Shown here piece after piece: positions 35,186-43,100 of a DNA stretch of 49,856 nt (positions are counted from its first letter, which is position 1; each line of letters begins with the position of its first letter). The DNA lies in the NCBI GenBank assembly GCA_947449735.1, contig CANFTB010000036.1, positions 1 to 49,856 of the forward strand, given 5' to 3'. Below the pieces are notes generated by a model. It was not told the DNA's origin. It searched no databases and saw only the letters and a program-made list of their open reading frames with translations. A program made the translations under genes and the position numbers. Origin of the DNA: Chthoniobacteraceae bacterium (GTDB lineage Bacteria; Verrucomicrobiota; Verrucomicrobiia; Chthoniobacterales; Chthoniobacteraceae).

Positions 35186-35260
35186 GACGGTTTGGAAGGG
35201 TAGAGTGGATGGAGCGCGCGCCGGTGTGTGCCGCTCGAGGAAGTAAAAAGCGAAGGAAGT

Positions 35261-35385
35261 TTAAACCCGAAGATGGAAGTTCCCGCGGAGGCTCGGAGCC
35301 GCGGAGGAAAATAAATGGGTTTGCTTCATTGGTTTGTCGGATTTTGCTCCGCGCTCTCCGCGCCTCCGCGTGAGATCCTCTTTTC
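35261..35385 (+). repeat. Dispersed palindromic repeat, copy A
   Basis: About 125 bp. The left arm is GCGGAGGCTCGGAGCCGCGG, the centre contains TTCATTGGTTT, and the right arm is CTCCGCGCCTCCGCGTGAGA. The arms are imperfect inverted repeats that can fold on each other. It shares arms, centre and order with the copies at 38419-38547 and 49726-49856 (reversed). Confidence 0.75.
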
Positions 35386-35414
35386 TCAAGTGCTTAGGCT
35401 TTTGCTTTAAAATA

Positions 35415-35448
35415 AAACAGGGCGCCCTGATCGCAGGGCGCCCTGTTT
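35415..35448. terminator. Strong terminator of the RRM gene (two-way)
   Basis: A perfect 15-bp stem AAACAGGGCGCCCTG (35415-35429) / CAGGGCGCCCTGTTT (35434-35448) around a 4-base loop. On the - strand TTTTATTTT follows, giving a classical terminator about 30 bp after the RRM gene. On the + strand TTTGAGTTTT follows. Each arm is itself a 12-bp palindrome. Confidence 0.85.
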
Positions 35449-35479
35449 GAGTTTTAAGACCTGTCCTTTGGAGTGAGGC

Positions 35480-36082
35480 CTAAGATTCGCGGTCGTTTGT
35501 TTTCGCCCCGCTCACCACGAGCTTGCGGCCCATGAAGTCCTTGTCGTGGAGCTCGGAGACGGCGCGCTTGGCTTCGTCGATGGAGGTCATCGAGACGAAT
35601 CCGAAGCCCTTGGACTTCTCAGTGTCCTTGTAGGTGACAATCTCCACGGTGCGGACGATGCCGACGCCGTTGAACAGCTCGGTGAGGTCGGTCTCGGCTG
35701 CGTCGAAAGAGAGGTTGCCAACATACAGCTTCGGCGAGGTGACTTCCACGGCTTCCGGTTTGCGGGCCGGCCTTTGGGTGGCTGGGGGCCGCTGGGCGGA
35801 GGCCGAGGTGGAGGAACTCTGGGAAGCCGGCCCGGCGGGGTTGGAAGAGCGGGAGCCGCCTTCGTAAGCCGGGTAGGTTTTCTTTTTGGGGCCAAATCCA
35901 AAGAAGCTCAGAATCTTCTGAAAGAAGGAAGGCTTCTGTTCAGGCGCGGAGGCCTGATATTTGGAGGGGCTGTCCTGGTATCTGCGCTGGGGCTGGTAGG
36001 AGGATTGTCCTTCTTCTCCACTGTTGCGCCGGCGGCGGGGTCCGCGGCGACGCCCGGACGACTTGTTGTCTTGCATGTTCAT
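35480..36082 (-). CDS. RRM-domain RNA-binding protein with basic disordered N-terminus
   Basis: A 200-aa protein started at MNMQDNKSSGRRRGPRRRRN (ATG 36076 is equally possible). Residues 1-35 are Arg-rich, 36-115 low complexity with FFQKILSFFGFG in the middle, and 116-195 one RRM: KLYVGNLSFD is RNP2 and KGFGFVSM is RNP1, with both aromatic positions in place. Bacterial single-RRM proteins bind RNA and are often cold-regulated; this one differs by the long N-terminal extension. A strong terminator follows the gene. The open frame upstream to 36259 reads through an Arg/Ala/Ser-rich leader and was not used. Confidence 0.86.
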   Translation of the reverse strand: MNMQDNKSSGRRRGPRRRRNSGEEGQSSYQPQRRYQDSPSKYQASAPEQKPSFFQKILSFFGFGPKKKTYPAYEGGSRSSNPAGPASQSSSTSASAQRPPATQRPARKPEAVEVTSPKLYVGNLSFDAAETDLTELFNGVGIVRTVEIVTYKDTEKSKGFGFVSMTSIDEAKRAVSELHDKDFMGRKLVVSGAKTNDRES

Positions 36083-36608
36083 GCTGCGTTTATGGGTTGC
36101 GATAGCGGCGGGGGGGCTGGCGGACCGGCGAGCGCACATACGCAAACCTTCCACACGGCTGTCATCAACGCGGCTCTCACAAGCAACACGGCTTACAGCA
36201 ACTGGCCACGCTCTACCGGGCGCCTTCTGTTTCAGCAGAGGCAGCAATCCGGGGCGCAACGATATATTCCCCTGCCGGGGCCGTCAGGCGAGGGATCCTC
36301 CATCCGCCTCCGCATACCCGCTGTCCCCTGATCGTATTTCACACGCACAAGCAAGGGGACCGTAACCTGCAGCCTGCTGGAAACCTGGGTTCCCGTCACA
36401 AACAACTGACATTGGCCTAGCGGGTGCGGGCGCTATTGGAAAATCGCGGCTGCACCATTCTGACTCCTACCCCGACAAGCTAAGCTAAGTTTTCAATTCT
36501 AGCAAGAACGCAAAAAATTCAACTTCAGCTGCTTCTTCCTGGCTGCTTTCCCAGCATCCAGCCTCCCGCCCTCCACGCCTAGCCTCCGGCGTCCCGCGGC
36601 CACTAGCT
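36083..36608. other. 526-bp leader/intergenic region upstream of the RRM gene
   Basis: Between the divergent-looking ends of the RRM gene start and the ispG stop. No ORF is convincing. The part next to the RRM gene (36083-36400) may be a long 5' leader. The part beside ispG (36530-36608) is a CT-rich tract. I see no clear promoter or terminator. Confidence 0.4.
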
Positions 36609-38384
36609 TTACGCCGGATCCACCCATTTTCCGTGTTCCGCAATCAAGTCCTTCAGGCGGGCCACCGCCTCGCCTTCCGGAATGTTGAACTTCACCGCAT
36701 TTTTCCCGACGTACAGGTTGATTTTGTTCGGGGCGCCCCCGACGTAGCCGAAATCCGCGTCCGCCATTTCACCGGGTCCGTTCACGATGCACCCCATGAT
36801 GGCGATCTTCACACCCTTCAGGTGGGCCGTGGCGGCTTTGATTTTAGCCGTGGTTTCCTGAAGGTTGAACAGGGTGCGGCCGCAACTGGGGCAGGCCACG
36901 TAATCGGTTTTGAAAATCCGGGCGCCCGCCGCCTGCAGGATGTTGTAGCCGAGCCGCAGCGCAGCCCCCGGCGAAGGTTCATTGCGCAGGAGAATGGCGT
37001 CACCGATGCCGTCACAGATCAGACTGCCCAGCACGGCGCTGGAGCGCAGCAGGGCTTCCAGTGCTGAAGCGGGTCTTTTCTCAGGGGCGAGCGTGTCCTT
37101 GAGCAAGATCGGGTGGCGGCTTTCGATTCCCGCCGCCAGCAGGCGGAAGGCGTGCACCGGCTCCATCGGAATCCCGTCCGGAACGGTTACGAGCCGCGGG
37201 GAGGATTCGGCCTTGAGCGAGGCGAAGGCGTTCGCGTCGCGCGGATCAACGGTCGTCACTGGCAGGGTTTCCGCCGCCAGTTCCGGCCGGTATTCCCCCG
37301 GGTCGTGCCCCTCGGCGATTCTCTTGAGGAGGGCGTCTTGAAGGGCAGAGGGCAGCGCCACACGGATGAGTTCCGTTCCCCCTAGGGCGAAATTCTGGAC
37401 GGACACGCCGGCGGATTCGCGCCTGCGGTATTCAAAGGGGTTGTGCGAAGGCGCTGGCTCGTCCGTCGGGGCTGCGGAAGCCGGCTGCGGGGCGTTGCCT
37501 CCCACGGCAACGGTTTGGACGAGCGCCGAGGCGACCGGAATTTCGTGCACGGAGTCCTCCGTGAGGGAAACCCGGACCGTATCGCCGATGCCGTCTGCCA
37601 AAAGGCTGCCGATGCCGATGGCGCTTTTAATCCGGCCGTCTTCACCGTCCCCTGCTTCCGTGACGCCGAGGTGCACGGGGTAGTTCCAGTCAGGGCCGAG
37701 AGCATCCATACGCGCCACGAGCAGGCGGTAGGCCGCAACCATGACCTTGGGATTGCTGGCCTTCATGGAGAAAACGAAGTCGTGGTAGCCGCAATCCCGG
37801 GCGATCCGCGCGAACTCGAGCGCGCTTTCGACCATGCCCAGGGGGGAATCCCCGTAGCGGTTCATGATCCGGTCGGAAAGCGAGCCGTGGTTGGTGCCGA
37901 TGCGCATGGCCACCCGTCTTTGCTGGCAGAGGGTGACCAGCGGGACAAAGCGTTCGCGGATGCGGTCCAGTTCCCCGGAATATTCGGCGTCGGTGTATTC
38001 GCGAACGTCGAAGCGCTTTTTGTCGGCATAATTGCCGGGGTTGATGCGTACTTTTTCGACCCATTTGGCGGCTTCCAGCGCAGCCTCGGGCTTGAAATGG
38101 ATGTCCGCGACGATGGGAACCTGGCAGCCCACGGCACGCAGGCCGGCGACGATGTGCTCGAGGTTTGCGGCGTCCTTGACCGTGGGGGCGGTGATCCGGA
38201 CGATCTCGCAGCCGACTTCGACCAGCTCAAGGGTCTGCTGGATGCAGGCCGCGGTATCCATGGTGTCGCAGGTCAGCATGGACTGGACGCGGATGGGGTG
38301 GGCGCCGCCGATCCCGACGTTTCCGACGGAGACTTCGCGTGTGGGCCTGCGGGAGGCGGAGTACAGAGAGGGGCAGTAATTCAT
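36609..38384 (-). CDS. ispG: 4-hydroxy-3-methylbut-2-enyl diphosphate synthase, long form
   Basis: A 591-aa GcpE/IspG. Residues about 20-280 are the TIM barrel (PIRVQSMLTCDTMDTAACI, VADIHFKPEAALEAAKWVEK, VRINPGNYADKKRF, MRIGTNHGSLSDRI). About 290-470 is the insert domain found in the plant/chlamydial/Bacteroidetes long form. The 4Fe-4S domain follows: YVACPSCGRTLFNL holds two Cys, and MGCIVNGPGEMADADFGYVG the third with the cluster-ligating Glu. It makes HMBPP in the MEP isoprenoid pathway. The terpenoid synthase at 46212 would be a downstream user. It follows the RseP-type gene with a dispersed repeat between. Confidence 0.95.
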   Translation of the reverse strand: MNYCPSLYSASRRPTREVSVGNVGIGGAHPIRVQSMLTCDTMDTAACIQQTLELVEVGCEIVRITAPTVKDAANLEHIVAGLRAVGCQVPIVADIHFKPEAALEAAKWVEKVRINPGNYADKKRFDVREYTDAEYSGELDRIRERFVPLVTLCQQRRVAMRIGTNHGSLSDRIMNRYGDSPLGMVESALEFARIARDCGYHDFVFSMKASNPKVMVAAYRLLVARMDALGPDWNYPVHLGVTEAGDGEDGRIKSAIGIGSLLADGIGDTVRVSLTEDSVHEIPVASALVQTVAVGGNAPQPASAAPTDEPAPSHNPFEYRRRESAGVSVQNFALGGTELIRVALPSALQDALLKRIAEGHDPGEYRPELAAETLPVTTVDPRDANAFASLKAESSPRLVTVPDGIPMEPVHAFRLLAAGIESRHPILLKDTLAPEKRPASALEALLRSSAVLGSLICDGIGDAILLRNEPSPGAALRLGYNILQAAGARIFKTDYVACPSCGRTLFNLQETTAKIKAATAHLKGVKIAIMGCIVNGPGEMADADFGYVGGAPNKINLYVGKNAVKFNIPEGEAVARLKDLIAEHGKWVDPA

Positions 38385-38418
38385 TGCTGCTGGATTATCG
38401 AACCTAGGGGGTCCACTT

Positions 38419-38547
38419 CACCCGAAAACGGAAGTTCACGCGGAGGCACGGAGCCGCGGAGAGGATTAAATAATTCTGATTCATTGGTTTAAACGATTTC
38501 TCTCCGCGCCATCCGCGCCCTCGGCGGCTCCGGGTGAGATCCCCTTT
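38419..38547 (+). repeat. Dispersed palindromic repeat, copy B
   Basis: About 129 bp between the ispG start and the end of the RseP-type gene. Left arm CACGCGGAGGCACGGAGCCG, centre TTAAATAATTCTGATTCATT followed by GGTTTAAACGATTT, right arm CTCCGCGCCATCCGCGCCCT followed by CGGCGGCTCCGGGTGAGATC. It matches copy A in order and the reverse of copy C most closely. It could act as terminator or transcript stabiliser for rseP. Confidence 0.78.
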
Positions 38548-39981
38548 CTATCGGGGTGCGGGCGCAGGCTGGGGCGTCTGGGCCGGGTCTGGGGCCGTCT
38601 GGGAGGCGGGCGCGGGCTGGGACGCTTTCTTGCCCGAGAAGAAATCGCTCACATCAAAAAAGGTGACGTAGGCGAGGAAGCACATGACGGTGATGGCGCA
38701 GGCGGTCTGGACTCCTTCGAGAAAACGGCCGCCGATCGGTTTCCGCCGTACCGACTCCAGTGTGGCGAGCGCGATGTGCCCGCCGTCGAGGACGGGGAAG
38801 GGCAGCATGTTGAAGAGGGCGAGGTTGACGTTGAAGAACACGGAGAAGGCGAGCGCGAGGCGCCAGCCCTGTTCGGATTCAAACAGGTTGTAGTAGGCCT
38901 TGAGGATGCCGACGGGTCCGCTGAAGTGCTGGGCCTTGACGTCGCTTTTGGGGGAAAGCAGCGCGTCGAGCATGTTGCGGATGGTCATGACGGCGTCCGC
39001 CACCTGCTCGGTGGGGCTGGGATGGGTGAGGGTCAGGCGTCCCCAGGCGATGCCGAGCACGGGATTCTTGGTGCTGTCTGCGGGGGCGGGCACGGACAGG
39101 GTGAGGGTTTTGGATTCCTCCCCCCTGCGAACGGTGATTTTTGCAGGGGCGCCCGCGGTTTTTTCCAGCACATCGTAAAACTTCGTGAGGTCGAGGATGG
39201 GCGTTTCGTTGACCGCCGTCACCAGATCGCCGTCTTGAAAGCCGGCCTCGGCCGCGGGGGATTTCGGTGTGATTTTGCCCACGGAGGGGTTGAGGCGCTG
39301 CCCGATGTGGACTTTGCGCAGGCTTTTGCGCTTCCAACCGGGGCTGGTCTCCCGCTCCCAGCCGGAATCCAGGGTGAACACCTTGCCGTCCCGGTCGATT
39401 TTGAAGGCGATGGTTTCGCCTTCGGATCGGACGATGCGCCAAGTGACGGAGTGGAGCGGGCCGGTGAAGCGGTCGACGGGTTTGCCATCGACTTCCAGAA
39501 TGCGGTCTCCCGGGAGCAGGCCGGCGCGTTCGGCCGGGCCGCCGGGTTTGACGTAGCCGATGGTGGTGGTCTGGTCGAACTCGTGGACGGGTTTGCCGAC
39601 CGCCCAGACGACTCCGGCCATGACGACGGCCAGCAGGAAGGAGAATACAGGGCCCGCGAGGGCGACGATGATCTTGTCGAGGGGGCGGATGGGGGGCAGC
39701 GGGGCTTCGCGTTCCTCGGTTTCGCCCTCGATCGCCTCCATGGGGGCGAGCTGGGGGAGCTTGACGAAGCCGCCGGCGGGGATGCTGCCGAGGGAAAACC
39801 AGACGTCGCCGATTTTTTTACGCCAGATGGGCGTTCCAAACCAGATTCCGAATTCGTCGATGACCAGGCCGCGCCAGCGTGCGGCGAGGAAGTGGCCGAG
39901 CTCGTGGACGACGATCAGGAGGTTAAAAATGAACAGGACCTCGAGGACGATGAGGAGGGAATTGAGAATCTTGGGGAGCAT
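38548..39981 (-). CDS. rseP: Site-2 protease RseP-like (M50)
   Basis: A 477-aa intramembrane metalloprotease. The first helix holds V-V-H26-E-L-G-H30, the zinc motif. DEFGIWFGTPIWRK and SIPAGGFVKL follow, then helix 2 (about 100-125) and two PDZ domains (GYVKPGGPAERAGLLPGDRILEVDG and PKSPAAEAGFQDGDLVTAVN). FNMLPFPVLDGGH supplies the third zinc ligand. The C-terminus is a Pro/Ala-rich tail. RseP cleaves anti-sigma factors and remnant signal peptides in the membrane. I chose ATG 39981, since the longer frame adds only 11 residues with no family match. Confidence 0.93.
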   Translation of the reverse strand: MLPKILNSLLIVLEVLFIFNLLIVVHELGHFLAARWRGLVIDEFGIWFGTPIWRKKIGDVWFSLGSIPAGGFVKLPQLAPMEAIEGETEEREAPLPPIRPLDKIIVALAGPVFSFLLAVVMAGVVWAVGKPVHEFDQTTTIGYVKPGGPAERAGLLPGDRILEVDGKPVDRFTGPLHSVTWRIVRSEGETIAFKIDRDGKVFTLDSGWERETSPGWKRKSLRKVHIGQRLNPSVGKITPKSPAAEAGFQDGDLVTAVNETPILDLTKFYDVLEKTAGAPAKITVRRGEESKTLTLSVPAPADSTKNPVLGIAWGRLTLTHPSPTEQVADAVMTIRNMLDALLSPKSDVKAQHFSGPVGILKAYYNLFESEQGWRLALAFSVFFNVNLALFNMLPFPVLDGGHIALATLESVRRKPIGGRFLEGVQTACAITVMCFLAYVTFFDVSDFFSGKKASQPAPASQTAPDPAQTPQPAPAPR

Positions 39982-40183
39982 GGTCGTCTGGCAGCATAGC
40001 GCAGAAAGCGCCATGGGTCACGCGGAGAGACGAAACTGCCGGGAAGTCGGTGGCCCGGACAAGCGCCGGGGAGCAAATTACCATTTTCCTATAAAGTGGG
40101 CTGTCCCGTTTGACGGCTGGAAAAAAGCGAGTCTCTTGCCTGCCCGCACCCGGCTCCCCCGCCGTTTGTGGTCACCACCTCAT

Positions 40184-43100
40184 ATGAAAGACCGCCCCGA
40201 CCTGTCGTGCCGCATCTTCGCTTGGTTTCCGCCGCTCTTGCGACGGTTACCAGCGCTTTTGCTGCTTCTCACCCTGGCTCTCGCCCATGTTTTTCCGACC
40301 AGTGTTCTGGCCGGGTGGCAATGGCAGGGGCCTTCCACCTTGGTGAACATGCAGTCCAACCGCCGCGGGCATGTGTTTTACAAGGGGGAGGCCGTCGCAT
40401 TGAAGCTGAGCGGGCCTGGAGCCTCCAAATACGTGATCCGGGATTACTACGGAAACATTGTGGAGCAGGGGGCGCTGAACGGAACGGTCCTCGTTCCGGG
40501 AGTGAGCGAGCCCGGATGGTACAAGGTCAACTTTTACGGGGGCGACCAGGGCATGCCCTTCGGAAATTCCGTGGGGAGCGGCATGTTCTGCATCCTGAGG
40601 GACGATCCGAACTTTCCCAAGATGCCGGCTCCCGGGACGTTTGGCGGCGAGGGCCTGATCGATGAAATCACCAGAGGCGTGATGGGCTACGGCCCCCAGC
40701 GTCACAAGGTCGACAACGCCGGCTCAGCGGATAGCGAGATCCCTCGCTTGGACGCGGAGATTGCGTTGGATCAGAAATACTACATGCCTTTCGATCCCTA
40801 TCGGAAGCGCGAGCTCTTGATCGTATTCCCGAACGGAACGTGGGACCTAGCCGGCGTGCGCAAGATCGTGGAGCACTTCAAGGGTTCCGTGAAGTATTGG
40901 GAGCCGCGGAACGAGCCCAATTTCAGCACCGGCGCGACGGCGTTCGTGCAGAACGAACTGGCGCCTTTCTACGCCTTGGTGAAAAGCGTGGATCCCACGC
41001 TGAAGGTGATCGCGCCGGGAGCGGTGACGGTCGGGCCGCCGATGGCCGGCTGGAACGACGAATTTTTCCGTGCGGGCGGCGGCAAGTACATCGATGCCTT
41101 CTCTTTTCACGCCTACAACTGTGTGAACGGCGACTTGAACCTGACCCGGATGTCGATGGACCAGGTGAACGGGTGGCTGAGCCGTTACAACCTGACAGGG
41201 CTGGAAAAGTGGCAGACGGAGCAGGGGTTTCTGGGGCCGGTGTACGGTGCTTATCAGCCGAGGATGCAGGGTCGCTGGACGATGCTGCAGATGATGGTTT
41301 ACGAGCAGTACGGCGTTCCCAAGGAGCACAACCATTACTGGTATGACAGGAACGGCGGCTTCTGGGACGAACCGCGTTGGGTGCAGAACGAGGACGGGTC
41401 CATCAACCCGGTGGGTGTTCTGCTGAGAGTGTGGTCGGAGGAGCTTTACGGGACGCGGTTTGAGAGCTCTCTGAACTTCGGAAATCCCGGGAACAAGCTG
41501 TTTGTGGGAAGTGTGTTCAGCGGGCCGGGCAAACAGATGGCGGCGCTGATGACCTCGGGAGACACCCGGGGGCAGCTGGATGTGAGCGTGCCAAATGCGG
41601 CCTCGATCAAAGTGGTTTCGCCATTTGGCAAAGAACGGACGGTGGCCTTGGTGAACGGCAAGGTGACCCTGCCGGTCAGCGAGCTGCCCACGTACGTGGA
41701 GTACACGGGTACGCTTTCCGTAGCCCCTCTCGATTGGGGAACGAACCTCGCCCAGCAGGGCGGCGTGACGGCGGCGGCCTCGGGATCGAGCGTGCATCCG
41801 ATCAATCCGGGGATCAACAACCCCCCGAGCAAGGTGATCAACGGGAAGCTGGACACCTGGTACTGGAATCAGGGGAACGACGACCGCATCTGGGAAAGCA
41901 ACAACGCGACCTACCCAGCGTGGTTTGAAGTGCGCCTGCCTGCGGCCACCCAGATCGACCGTGTGGTGGTGTATGCGGGGATTCCCTGGCAGTGGGACGG
42001 ATCGATCCTCGATTACGAGCTGCAGGTGGAACAGGGCGGGCAGTGGGTTTCCATCGAGCGCATTCAGGAGCCGGTGAACACGCTGCGTGCCTACACGCAG
42101 ACGAACCGCACTTCTGTGGACAGCTTCTACAGTGAACGCTGCGTATTCACGCACAGCTTCGCGCCCGTCACGACAGCCAAGATCCGCCTTCTGGTGAATG
42201 ATGTCACCTGGGGTGGGGCTTCCAACAAGGACCTCAAAGATGCCGGAGCCCAAGGGGGGGAACATCAGTTGAACCTCCGGGAGATCGAGATCTACCGCTC
42301 CGGCGTGGCTGTGGCATCGAATACAGCGCCCGTGGCTGTGGGAGATTCCGCCACCTGTTATCGCGGAGGAAGTGTCACGATTCCGGTGCTTGCCAACGAT
42401 ACGAACGCCGACGGCGGACCGTTCGCGCTTTCGATCGTCTCGATTAGCGAACCGAAACTCGGGCGTGTGGCAATCGTGGGCGACCAGCTTGTTTACACGG
42501 CGGCTCAGGCGCTGAGCGGGCAGGATCAGTTCACGTATACCGTGAGTGACGGCGCTTCCACATCCACCGCCACCGTGGCCGTGAATGTTCTGGCGACGGT
42601 GCAGCCGCTGAGTGTGGATACGCACGGACTGTTCGCCGAGTATTTCAACAACGCCGATCTCACCGCACTCGCCTTTTCGCGGGTGGATCCGTACATCGAT
42701 AACAACTGGGGGACCAATGCCCCGGACCCGGCGGTGGATGCGGGTGGTTTCTCGATTCGCTGGACGGGCAAGTTGCGCGCGAAATACAGCGAACTGTATA
42801 CCTTCTCGACGCTGTCCGATGACGGGGTGCGTTTGTGGGTGAACGGCAAGGTGCTGGTGAACAATTGGAACCCGCATCCGGGGACCGTGGACACTGGAAG
42901 CATTCAGCTCGAAGCTGGGCAGCTCTATGACATCAAACTGGAGTACTTCCAGGGGGGTGGCGGCGCTCAGATCTCGTTGTTTTGGAACAGTCCGACGCAG
43001 GTGCGCGAGGTGGTCCCGTTCGATGCGTTGACCCTTGGCGCGCTGGTCACGGTGGTGCCTCCTGCAAACCGGGTGCCTGTCGCGGTGAAAGACACGGCCT

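Larger units (their letters stand above)
34840..35479. other. 640-bp intergenic region with a hairpin, a dispersed repeat and a terminator
   Basis: No convincing gene: the 83-codon frame at 34927-35178 on the - strand lacks recognisable features. The region holds a hairpin with a T-run at 35165-35185, a copy of the dispersed palindromic repeat at 35261-35385 and a strong terminator at 35415-35448. The segment 34930-35160 is unexplained and could hold a small RNA ending at the first hairpin. Confidence 0.5.

Noticed and set aside
38776..39999. 407-codon + frame opposite the site-2 protease
   Set aside because: Its composition is Asp/Gly/Glu-rich shadow coding; the - strand carries HELGH, PDZ and LDGGH motifs.
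40847..42877. 676-codon - frame opposite the giant exoprotein
   Set aside because: His/Arg/Val-rich antisense frame; the + strand has recognisable discoidin, PA14 and catalytic motifs.
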